64,000 bases of DNA, from assembly GCF_020618475.1 (NCBI RefSeq), contig NZ_CP085335.1:1240001-1304000 (forward strand), read 5' to 3'. The position numbers and the translations under genes are program-made. The notes under the pieces were generated by a model. It was not told where the DNA came from, made no database searches, and saw nothing but the letters and a program-made list of their open reading frames with translations. Positions 17,339 to 28,196 of this stretch are shown here, piece by piece (position 1 is the first letter of the stretch; each line of letters starts with the position of its first letter). Origin of the DNA: Haladaptatus halobius (lineage in GTDB: Archaea > Halobacteriota > Halobacteria > Halobacteriales > Haladaptataceae).

Positions 17339-18685
17339 TCAATCAACCAGCTGGATGAGGTTACCGTTCCGCGAGGCGTGGAGGTCTCGGCCGAGACGGT
17401 AACCTCGACTCTCACAAAGGTCGACGTACGGCGCGTACCCCCTCATGTTCTGGTGGGCCGGGATGACGTTCTGCGGTTGGAGCGTGTCGAGCATCTGGTA
17501 GTGTCCCTCCTCGCGGAGGTGGCCGGAGACGTGCACGTCGTCGTAGATTCGCGCACCCTGCATCTTCAGTAGACGCTCGGACTGGTAGCGCTGGCCCTCG
17601 TTCGTCGGTTCCGGAATGACTCGCGCGGAGAAGATGACCTTGTCGCCGTCCTCGAGCTGGTACGGCGTCTCGCCGCGACCCATCCGGGTCAGCATCGCGC
17701 GCGGTTCGCCTTGGTGGCCGGTCACGATGGGCAGGTAGTTCTCCTTGCCCTCCTTCATAATGCGCTTGAACGTTCGGTCGACCGACTTGCGGTGGCCGAA
17801 CATACCCATGTTCTCAGGGAAGTCCACGAAGTTCAGGCGTTCCGCGGTTCCCGAGTACTTCTCCATCGAGCGTCCGAGCAGAACCGGAGTACGCCCGATA
17901 TCCTGCGCAAACTCGACGAGGCTCGTCACGCGGGCGATGTGGCTGGAGAACGTGGTCGCCACGATGCCACCGTCGTAGTCCTGCATGCTGTAGAGCACGT
18001 CTTTCAGGTGACGGCGAGCGACCGCCTCGCTCGGCGTGCGACCCTTCCGACCCGCGTTCGTACAGTCCTCGATGTACGCGAGGACGCCGTTGCCCTCGCG
18101 TCCGATTTCGCGGAACCGATTCATGTCGATTGGGTCGCCGAGCACGGGCGTGTGATCCATGCGCTTGTCGAGTCCGTAGACGATAGCGCCCTCGGGCGTG
18201 TGAACGACGGGATTGATGGCGTCGATGATGGAGTGAGCGACGTTCACGAACTCCAGTTCGACGTTATCGCTCAGCTGGGTCGTCTCCCCGGCTTCCATCT
18301 TCACGAGGTCGTTCTCGACGCCGAACTTCTCCTCGCTCTGGATCTGCTGTTTCACCAGTTCGATAGTGAACGGCGAGGCGATGATGGGCGCGTTATACCG
18401 ATGAGCCAGTTTGCTGAGCGCCCCGATGTGGTCCAAGTGACCGTGCGTGGGGACGATGGCTTTCACGTCGCCTTCGAGGTCGGACATGACCCGGTCGTCC
18501 GGAATCGCGCCCATGTCGATGAGGTCGAGACTGTGGAGTTTCTCGGTCTCCACGTTGTCGTGAAGCAGTACTTTCGACAGGTTCAGACCCATGTCGAAGA
18601 TTACCACGTCGTCACCTGCGCGCACGGCAGTCATCTGCCGTCCAACTTCTTCGTAGCCGCCGATTGTTGCGATTTCGATTTCCAT
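17339..18685 (-). CDS. rnj: Ribonuclease J, archaeal (beta-CASP metallo-beta-lactamase)
   Basis: A 448-residue protein with the metal-binding motif HGHLDH (in [11 protein letters not shown]), the C-terminal beta-CASP histidine motif around [12 protein letters not shown], and PAHQNMRGY. Archaeal RNase J is a 5'-3' exoribonuclease. It is the first gene of an apparent operon with idsA and has an unusually long, foldable GC-rich leader (18690-18868). The length and start agree with the family. Confidence 0.94.
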   Translation of the reverse strand: MEIEIATIGGYEEVGRQMTAVRAGDDVVIFDMGLNLSKVLLHDNVETEKLHSLDLIDMGAIPDDRVMSDLEGDVKAIVPTHGHLDHIGALSKLAHRYNAPIIASPFTIELVKQQIQSEEKFGVENDLVKMEAGETTQLSDNVELEFVNVAHSIIDAINPVVHTPEGAIVYGLDKRMDHTPVLGDPIDMNRFREIGREGNGVLAYIEDCTNAGRKGRTPSEAVARRHLKDVLYSMQDYDGGIVATTFSSHIARVTSLVEFAQDIGRTPVLLGRSMEKYSGTAERLNFVDFPENMGMFGHRKSVDRTFKRIMKEGKENYLPIVTGHQGEPRAMLTRMGRGETPYQLEDGDKVIFSARVIPEPTNEGQRYQSERLLKMQGARIYDDVHVSGHLREEGHYQMLDTLQPQNVIPAHQNMRGYAPYVDLCESRGYRLGRDLHASRNGNLIQLVD

Positions 18686-18689
18686 AGTT

Positions 18690-18868
18690 TGCTTTCCTTG
18701 AGCACTGAAATGCCACGCGGCGTGACGGTTGCGTTGCTCACTGAAACTCTCGCGGGGCCGCGAGCGTCAGACCCCGGCGTCTTACAGCACGTCGGTCCAG
18801 CACTCGCGCGCGGCGGGGCCGCAAACCCGCGAGTTGCCCAGTCTAGCCCCACCTACGCCCCCGGGTAA
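18690..18868 (-). promoter_or_regulatory. Promoter and strongly foldable leader of the RNase J gene
   Basis: A TATA-like TTTTTATTAC (minus strand, about 18861-18870) predicts transcription from about 18835, leaving roughly 150 untranslated bases. Readable stems on the minus strand are ACTCGCG with CGCGAGT around an inner GCGGC/GCCGC hairpin, CTCGCG-GCCC-CGCGAG, GAGCA with TGCTC, and CACG-CCG-CGTG. TTTCAGTG occurs twice, 33-34 bases apart. No tRNA features (no T-arm) and no SRP or RNase P consensus blocks were found. A role in feedback control of the nuclease is possible. Confidence 0.45.
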
Positions 18869-18973
18869 TAAAAACTGCCGGGATTGCGCTCCACGCGAGC
18901 AGCTAGCAGGCGAAAAACTGTGGCATCTCCGAAATAGACCGTTCTTCAAACGTTGCTTCGCCGGTCGCTCGCG

Positions 18974-20101
18974 CTAGTCGTCCGCGCTGACGACTTCGCG
19001 GCCGACTTCGAGTTCTCCGGAATCCAACTCCGCCTCGACCTCCCGCGCGGCCCGCACCATGTTCGCCATCTTCCCGTAGGCCACCTCGCGCGGCAGGAGC
19101 TTCAGCCCGCAGTCGGGACTCACGGTCAGTCGCTCCGGCGGGACGATTTCGAGGCCCTTGCGGATGTTCGCCTTGATCTCCTCGACGCTCTCGACGGAGG
19201 CGTCGTGGGCGTCCGTCACGCCGAGCGCGAGGTTCGCCGCGAACTCCGGGTCGCGGAACACGTCCAGTTGGTCGTAATCGCCGTTGGCGAGTTCGAGGTC
19301 GAACTCGTCCACCGGGAACTCCAGTATTTCGGGGTAGATGCGCGAGTAGTCGCCGTAGCAGACGTGCAGGCCGAGGTACACGTCGTCTGGGATTCCGTCC
19401 GCGATGCGCTCCAGACACTCCCCGACGATGGCGTGGTCGTCCGGCGTCGTCGCCAGCGCAGGTTCGTCGATCTGGATGTAGCGCGCGCCGGCGTCGACCA
19501 GTTTCTCTATCTCCTCGTTCACGAGGTCGGCGAGGTCGTAAGCTAAAGACTCCTCGTCGTCGTAGGCTTCGTTGAAACTCCAACTCGCCAGCGTGTACGG
19601 TCCGGTGATCGGTACCTTCACAGGGCGCTCCGCCACCTCGCTCGTGAACTCGTACTCGTCCACCAGCCACGTCTCATCGTACTCGACTTCCGAGACGACG
19701 CTCGGTTTGTCGAAGTAGTTGTGGCCCCACACCTTCACCGGGCCGTTGAACTCGTAGCCCTCGATGCGGTGCGCGAAGAACTCGACCATCTCGTTGCGCC
19801 GCATCTCACCATCGACCACCACGTCGAGGCCCGCGCGCTCGTGTTCACGGGTGACGAGCCGCGAGGCGTCGTCCTGTGCCTCCTGCAACGCTTTCTCGTC
19901 GAAGTCAGCCTCGTCGTCTTCGTACAGGTCGCGCACTCTGTCCACCCACTTCGGTTTGGGGTAGCTTCCGACGACGGTGGTCAGGATGAAGTGTTCGTTG
20001 TCGTGGTCTGCGGGACGGAACTGGTCACGAACGTCGCTCTGCTCGCGTGAAGTTCCCTCTCGCTCGGCGTCTCGGGATTCCTCCGGAATCTCGCCGCTCA
20101 T
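18974..20101 (-). CDS. metE: Methionine synthase, cobalamin-independent core MetE family (zinc-binding subunit)
   Basis: This 375-residue protein corresponds to the catalytic C-terminal half of MetE. Zinc ligands are visible as His and Cys in GLHVCYGDYS and Cys in SPDCGLKLLP, and the substrate loop IDEPALATTPDD is present. MetE-type enzymes methylate homocysteine to methionine using zinc to activate the thiol. Archaeal core enzymes do not have the N-terminal half fused on and may not use folate triglutamates. The ATG overlaps the stop of a paralogue lacking the ligands (ATGA), so the two are probably made in equal amounts. Confidence 0.88.
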   Translation of the reverse strand: MSGEIPEESRDAEREGTSREQSDVRDQFRPADHDNEHFILTTVVGSYPKPKWVDRVRDLYEDDEADFDEKALQEAQDDASRLVTREHERAGLDVVVDGEMRRNEMVEFFAHRIEGYEFNGPVKVWGHNYFDKPSVVSEVEYDETWLVDEYEFTSEVAERPVKVPITGPYTLASWSFNEAYDDEESLAYDLADLVNEEIEKLVDAGARYIQIDEPALATTPDDHAIVGECLERIADGIPDDVYLGLHVCYGDYSRIYPEILEFPVDEFDLELANGDYDQLDVFRDPEFAANLALGVTDAHDASVESVEEIKANIRKGLEIVPPERLTVSPDCGLKLLPREVAYGKMANMVRAAREVEAELDSGELEVGREVVSADD

Positions 20102-21093
20102 GCTTTCACCTCCTGTACCTGCGCCGCCTCGGCCAGCGCCGCGAGTTTCGCCTCGAACTTGTTGTACGGCAGGTAGAACGGCTCCGTGTTCGTCGTGAGG
20201 TAGGCGGTGTCGAACTCGTTCACCGGCGTGTTCTCCTCGAACCACTCGACGCGCTCTGCGATGGTCTTCGGCGACTCGACCAGCGTGTTCTGCCCGTCCG
20301 CGAGACCGAGCGCGACCGAGTCTTTCGTCCCGTACTCGTTGACGTTGTGCAGCGTCCCTTCGTGGTCGTTGACGAGGTCGTACCCCACCGCGTCTACATC
20401 GGCGTCGAGCAGGTGCGCGTGCACCTTCTCGTCGAGCGAACCCCAGTACGTGTGAACGACGACCTCGGCGTCGCTCGCGTTGACCACCGCGTCGATGGCC
20501 TCGCTGGCGCGAGCGTCCGTCCCATCGCCGGGTGGGTTCGTCACGAGCGACGGTTCGAGGAGGAACAGCGTCTCGACTTCGGGGAACGCCTCCACCTCGC
20601 CCGCCAAGAAATCGGCGACCCCCGCGAGGAACTCCTCGTCGTCGCCGTAGAACTCGTCGGTTGCGAGGTCGGCAAGCGAGTACGGACCGGGAAGAACCGC
20701 CTGTAAATCGTCGGTGAGTTCGGTCGCTGCCGCCAGTTCCGACGCCACGTCGCCGTCGAAGGTGAGTTCGTCTACCACAACGGGGTCGCGGTAGAAGTTG
20801 TTGTTGTCGTAGTAGCGGACGATACCGCGCGTCTCCACCGAATCGTGAACCGCGAGCGGGTGTGCGAGCATGTCGTCCCAGCGCAGTTGTCCCTCCACGA
20901 CACGGTCGAGTCCGGCGTCCTGCTGTACCGCTACGACTTCGGCGCGGGCCTCGTCGTATATCTCCGTGAGTTCCGGCCCTTCGTCGCCGGAGATGAGGTC
21001 GTCTTTCTGGTGTCCTTTCACGTCGGAGAGGTCGTCTTTCGCCCAATCAGGAAGGGGAAAGATTCCCGGCGTCGTTGCGACACGTTCGGTCAT
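20098..21093 (-). CDS. MetE-like paralogue without the zinc ligands
   Basis: The 331-residue protein has the UROD/MetE-like barrel of its neighbour, including GPYSLADLATDEFYG and LFLLEPSLVTNPPGD. At the positions of the ligands it has VVVHTYWGSL (His kept, Cys replaced) and TTNTEPFYLPYNKF instead of the SPDCGLK block. It is therefore likely catalytically inert for thiol activation. It could act as the counterpart of the N-terminal half of full-length MetE. The ATG at 21093 is placed 28 bases after a TATA element, giving a leaderless start. Confidence 0.82.
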   Translation of the reverse strand: MTERVATTPGIFPLPDWAKDDLSDVKGHQKDDLISGDEGPELTEIYDEARAEVVAVQQDAGLDRVVEGQLRWDDMLAHPLAVHDSVETRGIVRYYDNNNFYRDPVVVDELTFDGDVASELAAATELTDDLQAVLPGPYSLADLATDEFYGDDEEFLAGVADFLAGEVEAFPEVETLFLLEPSLVTNPPGDGTDARASEAIDAVVNASDAEVVVHTYWGSLDEKVHAHLLDADVDAVGYDLVNDHEGTLHNVNEYGTKDSVALGLADGQNTLVESPKTIAERVEWFEENTPVNEFDTAYLTTNTEPFYLPYNKFEAKLAALAEAAQVQEVKA

Positions 21094-21120
21094 GGTACCC
21101 GACCGTATGGTATGCCGGTG

Positions 21121-21130
21121 TTTAATATTT
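21121..21130 (-). promoter_or_regulatory. TATA box of the methionine synthase operon
   Basis: On the minus strand AAATATTAAA is centred 32-33 bases before the ATG at 21093. With the usual archaeal spacing, transcription would start at or next to the start codon, so the message is leaderless. Confidence 0.6.
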
Positions 21131-21157
21131 TCCATCCCAGAAAATTATCTCTAGTAA

Positions 21158-21733
21158 TCAACGAACCAGCATCAGCACTGACAGCGTCTCGAAGGGGAAC
21201 GACTCATCCCGGAGCGCGACCGCACCAAACCCGTTCTCGCTCGCTCGCGCGACGACTTCCTCCACGCCCGAAAGGCTACTGACGAGGATGAAGACCCTGC
21301 CGTCCGGCGCGAGCACTCGTCCGACCGAATCGAGGAACGGGTCGATGACCTCCCGGCCCGATTCGCCGCCCGAGAGCGCGCACTCCATCCAATCGTCGCG
21401 CTCCACGTCCGGGTCGGTCGGCAGGTACGGCGGGTTGAACAACACGGCGTCGAAGACGGCGTCCTGGAAGGGCGCGACCAAGTTCGCTCGAACCGCCTCG
21501 ACGCCGCGCTCGCGCGCACGCTCGCAGGCGTGAGGATTCACGTCCGACCCGAGCACTCGGGCCGCCGTTTCGTCGGCGACGTGCTCCGCCACGTAACCCG
21601 ACCCCGTCCCGACTTCGAGCACGAGTTCGTCCGCGTAAATCTCCCCCGCCACCACCTCGGCGAGCAAGTGCGAGTCCTCCGCCGGCTGGTACACCGCCGT
21701 TTCGACGCCGCGTCGCTCCGCGAGATCCGTCAT
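21158..21733 (-). CDS. HemK2/Mtq2-like protein N5-glutamine methyltransferase
   Basis: A 191-residue SAM methyltransferase with VYQPAEDSHLL at the start, the SAM motif LVLEVGTGSGYVAEH and the catalytic NPPY box (LFNPPYLPTD). These three together define the archaeal/eukaryotic HemK2 (Mtq2) group, which methylates the GGQ glutamine of release factor 1. The ATG overlaps the MscS stop by four bases. It closes the L21e-RpoF-DUF655-KsgA operon, the usual archaeal neighbourhood, here with MscS inserted. Confidence 0.88.
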   Translation of the reverse strand: MTDLAERRGVETAVYQPAEDSHLLAEVVAGEIYADELVLEVGTGSGYVAEHVADETAARVLGSDVNPHACERARERGVEAVRANLVAPFQDAVFDAVLFNPPYLPTDPDVERDDWMECALSGGESGREVIDPFLDSVGRVLAPDGRVFILVSSLSGVEEVVARASENGFGAVALRDESFPFETLSVLMLVR

Positions 21734-22935
21734 GGTCGGTCGTCTCCGTCGTTTCCGTCGTCACCGTCGTCTCCGCCGGACGTTCGTGACTCGTCGGTCT
21801 CTTCTCCGCCGTCGGCCGTCGCACCGAGTTCGCGCCGGTTCCGTCCGGCGACCCGAAAGCCGCCGGTCTCCTCGCGCCCCGAGAGTTCGCGCTGGGGGTA
21901 GGGAATCTTGACTCCCTCGCGGTCGAACACCGTCTTGACCGCCCTGATGACCTCCGTCCGCGCGCGCCACTTTCGGCGCGCGCTGGGCTTGTCTATCCAG
22001 AATCGCAGGCCGAGCAGAACGGCGGAGTCGGCGAATTCCTTCGTCACGACCTCCGGCGACGGCACCGACAGCACGTCATCCGGTTCCTTCGTCGCCTCCT
22101 TCGCTAGCTCGCTGGCCCGCTCGACGTCCGTCTCGTAATCGACGCCCACGTCGACCTCCAGTCGCAGGCGACCTTTCCGACTTCGGTTGATGATGGTGCT
22201 CCCGCCGACCACGTCATTCGGGATCATCACGAACTCGCCGTCGAACGTCTGGATTCGCGTATTGACGATGGAGATGTCCGTCACGATTCCTTCCCGGTCT
22301 TCGATCTCCACCCAGTCGCCGATCTCGAACGGGCGGGCGAACATCAGCATGAACCCCGCCAGCACCGACCCGAGCGTCTGGCGGGCGGCCATCCCGACGA
22401 CGATGCCGAGGAACCCCGCGCCGACGAGCAGGCCGGTGAGGTTTACTTCCCAGACGCTGAGCACGGCCGCGAACCCGACGACGTACACGGAAAGCTGCGC
22501 GACGCGAATCATCATCTGACTCTGGTGCTGAGAGAGGGTATCGTGTCGCCGCGTCATGCCCTCGATGGCTTGGCGGGTTACGCCCGCGATGACGTACGCG
22601 ACGGCGAGCGTCGCGACGGTCAAAGCGACCTTGATGCCGGTCCACTTCCTCAGCAAGTCGTTCAACCACTTCTCCCAATCGACGGCGAAGATGATCGCCG
22701 TGTCGACCACTTCCCAGAGAAACAGCACCGTCACGCCTGCAAGCGCGAGAAACACGGTGACGGAACCGACCACGATGATGTTCGCTAGTGCGTCCGGCAT
22801 CTTTTCCTGCAACCCCGGCCGCAACCGCCACGCGAGGAAGAGACCCGCGCCGACGGCGATGACGACGAACGCCGTGATGAACAACCGCACGTCGAGCATG
22901 GTGAGGTTGCCGATCTGCTTGACCCACTGTGTCAT
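21730..22935 (-). CDS. Small-conductance mechanosensitive channel, MscS family
   Basis: The 401-residue protein has four to five membrane helices up to about residue 200. The MscS pore helix and beta domain follow (GIVVGMAARQTLGSVLAGFM, then RPFEIGDWVEIEDREGIV and VNTRIQTFDGEFVMIPNDVV). The tail after residue 350 is acidic and glycine-rich (GGDDGDDGNDGDD). It releases solutes on hypo-osmotic shock. Both ends overlap neighbours by 1-4 bases, so it is translated within the ksgA-hemK2 operon, a foreign guest in an information-processing cluster. Confidence 0.92.
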   Translation of the reverse strand: MTQWVKQIGNLTMLDVRLFITAFVVIAVGAGLFLAWRLRPGLQEKMPDALANIIVVGSVTVFLALAGVTVLFLWEVVDTAIIFAVDWEKWLNDLLRKWTGIKVALTVATLAVAYVIAGVTRQAIEGMTRRHDTLSQHQSQMMIRVAQLSVYVVGFAAVLSVWEVNLTGLLVGAGFLGIVVGMAARQTLGSVLAGFMLMFARPFEIGDWVEIEDREGIVTDISIVNTRIQTFDGEFVMIPNDVVGGSTIINRSRKGRLRLEVDVGVDYETDVERASELAKEATKEPDDVLSVPSPEVVTKEFADSAVLLGLRFWIDKPSARRKWRARTEVIRAVKTVFDREGVKIPYPQRELSGREETGGFRVAGRNRRELGATADGGEETDESRTSGGDDGDDGNDGDDRP

Positions 22936-23819
22936 CAGCCACCACCCCGTCCGTGCTCGTTCGCTATCTGCGCCATCGCGGCGAACTGCGCGGGAGCGAC
23001 CTTCCCGGCGCGCTTCCGAAGGATATCGTCTTCGAGCGCGTCGGAGTCGGGGACTTCGAGCGCGTCGACCACCGCGTCGGGGTCGTCCAGTCCAGAGATG
23101 TGGGCCGTGTTGCGAATCGCGTTTCGAATCGTCTTCCGACGCTGCGTGAAGACGGCCTTCACGAAGTCGAGGAAGAACGCCTCGTCGTCCACCTCGTAGT
23201 CCGGTTTTCGCGGGGTCGTGCGGACGATGGCGCTTGACACCTCCGGTTGGGGCGCGAACGCCTCGCGCGGGACGCGCTCTACGACTTCCACGTCGGCGTA
23301 GTGTTGGGCCGTCACGGAGAGTCGGCCATAGTCGTCGCTCCCGACCTCGGCGGCCATGCGCTCGGCGAACTCCTGCTGGAACATCAATACCATCGGTTTC
23401 CCGCGCGGGAGCAGACGAAACGCGATTTCGCTGGAGATGCCGTACGGGAGGTTGGCGACGCAGGCGGTGAAATCGGGCAGTTCGATATCCAAGGCGTCGC
23501 CCTCCACGACCGTCAGTCGCTCCGCATCGCACTCCTCTCGGAACTCCCGTCGCAGGAACTCGGCGAACTTCGAGTCGTGCTCGACCACCGTCACGCGGTC
23601 GGCGACCGCGAGCAGGCGGTCGGTCAGCACGCCCGGCCCGCCCCCGATTTCGAGGACGTGCGAGAGATCCATCTCCTCGGCGTACCCCGGTATGCGGTCG
23701 ACGACTCGGTCGTCCACGAGGAAGTGCTGGTCGCGGTTCGGGTCGCCCCGAACGCCGGCCCGTCGGATGAGGGCGTCGGGGTCTCTCGTGCCGTGTTCCT
23801 CTCGTGGCGCGCGTCCCAT
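22935..23819 (-). CDS. rsmA: 16S rRNA dimethyladenosine transferase KsgA/RsmA
   Basis: A 294-residue methyltransferase with QHFLVDDRVVDRI, the SAM motif VLEIGGGPGVLTDRL, and the catalytic NLPYGISSEI box that marks the KsgA/Dim1 family. It dimethylates two adjacent adenines in helix 45 of 16S rRNA during subunit assembly. The ATG at 23819 starts MGRAPREEHGTRD; earlier in-frame codons run through the promoter region of the divergent gene. The gene lies in the conserved archaeal ribosome/RNAP operon. Confidence 0.94.
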   Translation of the reverse strand: MGRAPREEHGTRDPDALIRRAGVRGDPNRDQHFLVDDRVVDRIPGYAEEMDLSHVLEIGGGPGVLTDRLLAVADRVTVVEHDSKFAEFLRREFREECDAERLTVVEGDALDIELPDFTACVANLPYGISSEIAFRLLPRGKPMVLMFQQEFAERMAAEVGSDDYGRLSVTAQHYADVEVVERVPREAFAPQPEVSSAIVRTTPRKPDYEVDDEAFFLDFVKAVFTQRRKTIRNAIRNTAHISGLDDPDAVVDALEVPDSDALEDDILRKRAGKVAPAQFAAMAQIANEHGRGGG

Positions 23820-23933
23820 CGTTGTTGCGGTGTAACGGAGCGACCGGCGTAAACCCACCGAGTCGCGGTCGGAACCGGCCGCCATCCTTACTAAGTTAAC
23901 GACCGAACGGTCGGGACGAAGGGAGGATAAGAG

Positions 23934-24257
23934 ATGGGTCGACGAGATCCGGTTACCCCCGAATACGTGACGTGGAACATCGACCACGACGAGTACAATC
24001 GCGCCGAGTACGTGGGTGTGATGGGCGAAGGCCATCCCGTCTTCTACGATCCGGAGAAGCGTTCGACGTTCAGGGGTAGAGCGCACCCCGAAGACGAACG
24101 AATCACGCCGGTCGAAGGCTCGGAGGAATCACTCGGTGTCGAGGAGACCGTCGGGGAGGCTATCGAACGACTCGGCGAGAAGACGGGATGGGAATCGCTC
24201 TCGGAGTTCGCGCGCGAACATTTGGAAAGCGACGACCGGAAGAACGAATCGAACTGA
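23934..24257 (+). CDS. Hypothetical protein, haloarchaeal
   Basis: A 107-residue soluble, acidic protein beginning MGRRDPVTPEYVTWNIDHDE with EYNRAEYVGVMGEGHPVFYD. No domain was recognised. It lies on the opposite strand between ksgA and the DUF655 gene, splitting what is otherwise one operon. A TATA-like TACTAAGTTAAC lies around 23889-23900. The codon pattern fits a real gene, and the frame nearly touches the DUF655 stop. Confidence 0.6.
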   Translation: MGRRDPVTPEYVTWNIDHDEYNRAEYVGVMGEGHPVFYDPEKRSTFRGRAHPEDERITPVEGSEESLGVEETVGEAIERLGEKTGWESLSEFAREHLESDDRKNESN

Positions 24258-24262
24258 AAGCG

Positions 24263-24835
24263 CTACTCGCGTCGGGCGAACGTCCGATACTTCAGATCGT
24301 CCGCCCGAATCTCTTCGATAATCCGTTCGACCAGCACGTCCTCCGGGTTGTGAAGCCCGGCGACGCGGTCTTCGAGGTCCTCGAAGCTCTCGAACGGTTG
24401 ACGCTTTCGCGCTTCGAGCACGTTGTTCCGCAGTTTCTTCCCGATACCCGGGAGCAGATTCAACTGGTGGAGTCGGAGGGTGATGGGCTGTGCGTCGTTG
24501 TAGAAGTCCACGAAGCGCCGTTCGTCCCTCTCGACGATATCCACCACGGCGTGTTCGAGCTCCGACTGCGCGGCCGCCGAGAGGTCGCCATACTCGATCT
24601 CGTGCACGTTCTCGATACCCTCGCGGTCTTCCGGCGGTTCGACGGTGACGCTGTCGCCGATTCCGATACTCCCATCCTGTTCGAGCGTGAGTTTTAGCAG
24701 GCGAAAGTCGGACTCGGTCAGTGCGTACGCGAGCGGCTCCTTCTGGTACCGAGGACGGTCGTCGTCCGCCCTGCCGTGCGGCAGAAAGTCGAGCACCACG
24801 GCCACCGCTTCGCGGCCACTCTCGGATTCACTCAT
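24263..24835 (-). CDS. DUF655 family nucleic-acid-binding protein
   Basis: The 190-residue product has an N-terminal OB-like part (AVVLDFLPHGRADDDRPRYQ) and a C-terminal helix-hairpin-helix (LNLLPGIGKKLRNNVLEARK). DUF655 proteins sit beside rpoF and ksgA across archaea and are thought to bind RNA or DNA. It follows rpoF by 43 bases on the same strand. The biochemical role is not established. Confidence 0.88.
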   Translation of the reverse strand: MSESESGREAVAVVLDFLPHGRADDDRPRYQKEPLAYALTESDFRLLKLTLEQDGSIGIGDSVTVEPPEDREGIENVHEIEYGDLSAAAQSELEHAVVDIVERDERRFVDFYNDAQPITLRLHQLNLLPGIGKKLRNNVLEARKRQPFESFEDLEDRVAGLHNPEDVLVERIIEEIRADDLKYRTFARRE

Positions 24836-24878
24836 TGCCCCGTGATACGGCGACGAGTAACTTAAAGAGTCGGTCAGG

Positions 24879-25235
24879 TTACTCGTACTTCGCCACGACG
24901 TTCAGTATCTCGTCCAGTTCGTCACCGGAGAGGGTGAACCGCTCCTGCGCGTAGATAGCCCGGAGTTCGTCGCGGTCTTTCGGCAGGAGGTCGGTGATCT
25001 TGAACGCCGTCGGCTCGTCCACCTTATCCAGTTCGAGCAGTTCCTCCACCAGTTCCTGTGACTCCTCGGCGTCGAGTACCGCGAACCGATTGACGTGTTC
25101 GATGGCGCGCGATAGGTTATACGGCATCTCGCGGGTCTCGTCCATCGCGCGTTCGTACTCGATGTCCGCGAGCAGTTCTTTCGCCTCCGCGGTGGTGAGA
25201 TACTCCTCGCCGAGCTTTTCCTTGAAGATGGTCAT
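24879..25235 (-). CDS. rpoF: DNA-directed RNA polymerase subunit F (Rpb4-like)
   Basis: The 118-residue protein has the Rpo4/Rpb4 HRDC-like fold (YLTTAEAKELLADIEYERAM, then VNRFAVLDAEESQELVEELL and TDLLPKDRDELRAIYAQERF). Together with RpoE it forms the polymerase stalk that helps promoter melting. It begins four bases after the rpl21e stop and precedes DUF655, the standard archaeal order. Confidence 0.94.
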   Translation of the reverse strand: MTIFKEKLGEEYLTTAEAKELLADIEYERAMDETREMPYNLSRAIEHVNRFAVLDAEESQELVEELLELDKVDEPTAFKITDLLPKDRDELRAIYAQERFTLSGDELDEILNVVAKYE

Positions 25236-25239
25236 GGGG

Positions 25240-25530
25240 TTACTCCTGCGCGCGGAGGTGTGCGGGCTTGACGATGAGGGTCTTGTCCTTGCCGCCGTCG
25301 TTGATGACGACTTTGTAGGCTTTGCCCTGCCGATCCTCGACTTCGCCGGTTCGACCGTCGAAGCGCGGGTGGAAGCGACCGTCGCGGACGCTCGGGTCGA
25401 GTTTGAGGTGGACTTTCTGTCCGGTCTCGAACTGCTGGACGGCGCGCTGTGGCGGCGAAGTGCCGCGGTCTCGAGGGTTGTTCGACAACTTTTCGCGGGT
25501 GCTGTGGTACGGTCCGTGCGAGCTCGGCAT
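25240..25530 (-). CDS. rpl21e: 50S ribosomal protein L21e
   Basis: A 96-residue basic protein, [20 protein letters not shown], with the SH3-like core [20 protein letters not shown]. It is the first gene of the L21e-RpoF-DUF655-KsgA operon. A TATA-like TTATAAAACG (minus strand, around 25560) lies 30 bases upstream. An in-frame alternative on this strand in another register is only a shadow. Confidence 0.96.
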   Translation of the reverse strand: MPSSHGPYHSTREKLSNNPRDRGTSPPQRAVQQFETGQKVHLKLDPSVRDGRFHPRFDGRTGEVEDRQGKAYKVVINDGGKDKTLIVKPAHLRAQE

Positions 25531-25771
25531 AGTCGTACGACGCTCTTATTCGGTGACGGTTATAAAACGTACGTTCTGCGGTCGCCACGATGGGTTATTT
25601 CGGAGCGTTCACGGACACGGTTTTGTCCGTAACGACTCTTCGTCCGTAACGACCTGCGCCGGTGCGGTCGCTCACTCCTGTCAACCCGGCTTCAGTGGCT
25701 CGTTGACAGCCACGACTACGAGATAAGAACCGACAGAATGAGGTAACCCACCCGAATACTCTCTCGCAAGA

Positions 25772-27559
<1,788 letters not shown>

Positions 27560-27592
27560 GAAGGGAACTAAATTTTCACCGTTCCGGCTCGT

Positions 27593-27982
27593 TCAGGCCC
27601 CGTCACCGGTAACCGTCTCCGAAAGCGGCTCGACGCGAAAAACGTATTCCGCGTAGACCCCGTCGAGATTCGCGGGATGCTCTTCGGCGGTGTGCTCCCG
27701 ACACAAGAGAGCTTTCGCCTCGACGGCACCCTGTCCCGTTTCCTCTTGATATCGTTCGAGGACGGCAAACACCGCCGGCTCGTCGCAACCGCGACGGTGA
27801 CATCGGCTAGGAGAGTCCGGATTTTCGTCTTCCTCGCGTCGAACCCCACCAACCCCGTCCGAATCGTCGCGTGGCGGTTCGGCTTCGTCGGCGCGTTCGC
27901 GCGCTTCGTCGAGTTCCCGCTCCCGCTGACGCTTCTCCGCGTCGTGGGCTCGCTTGTTCCGGCCTTTTTTCGTGTCTGCCAT
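27593..27982 (-). CDS. Hypothetical protein with possible zinc site
   Basis: The 129-residue product begins with a charged, probably disordered or coiled segment (TKKGRNKRAHDAEKRQRERE and DEARERADEAEPP). It ends with a compact part bearing C-x4-C (CHRRGCDEPAVFAVLERYQE) and C-x2-H (LLCREHTAEEHP), a likely zinc site. It is antisense between the carboxylase gene and birA. No known family was recognised, but the protein has normal haloarchaeal composition. Confidence 0.7.
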   Translation of the reverse strand: MADTKKGRNKRAHDAEKRQRERELDEARERADEAEPPRDDSDGVGGVRREEDENPDSPSRCHRRGCDEPAVFAVLERYQEETGQGAVEAKALLCREHTAEEHPANLDGVYAEYVFRVEPLSETVTGDGA

Positions 27983-28196
27983 ACTCTAACGTGGTGGGCA
28001 ACGGAGATAATGTTGTGGTCGCTCGTCGGTACTCTCCCGAGTGCGCCCGAATCACCTTTCAGCATCACCTTCGGATATCGGGAGCTACGCGCCGGTATCG
28101 GCCACGGCTCCGCGTTTTCTCGCCGTCGGGGTCCGCCATCGTTTTTCGTCGCCGCCAAACGCACGATTTTTGTCGTAACTCGCCCTATCGCGGAAC

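Noticed and set aside
18690..18868. An SRP (7S) or RNase P RNA gene before RNase J
   Set aside because: The region has GGGCTAG and TGTAA-like pieces, but only about 150-180 bases are free before the RNase J start, no full consensus blocks fit, and no tRNA T-arm is present.
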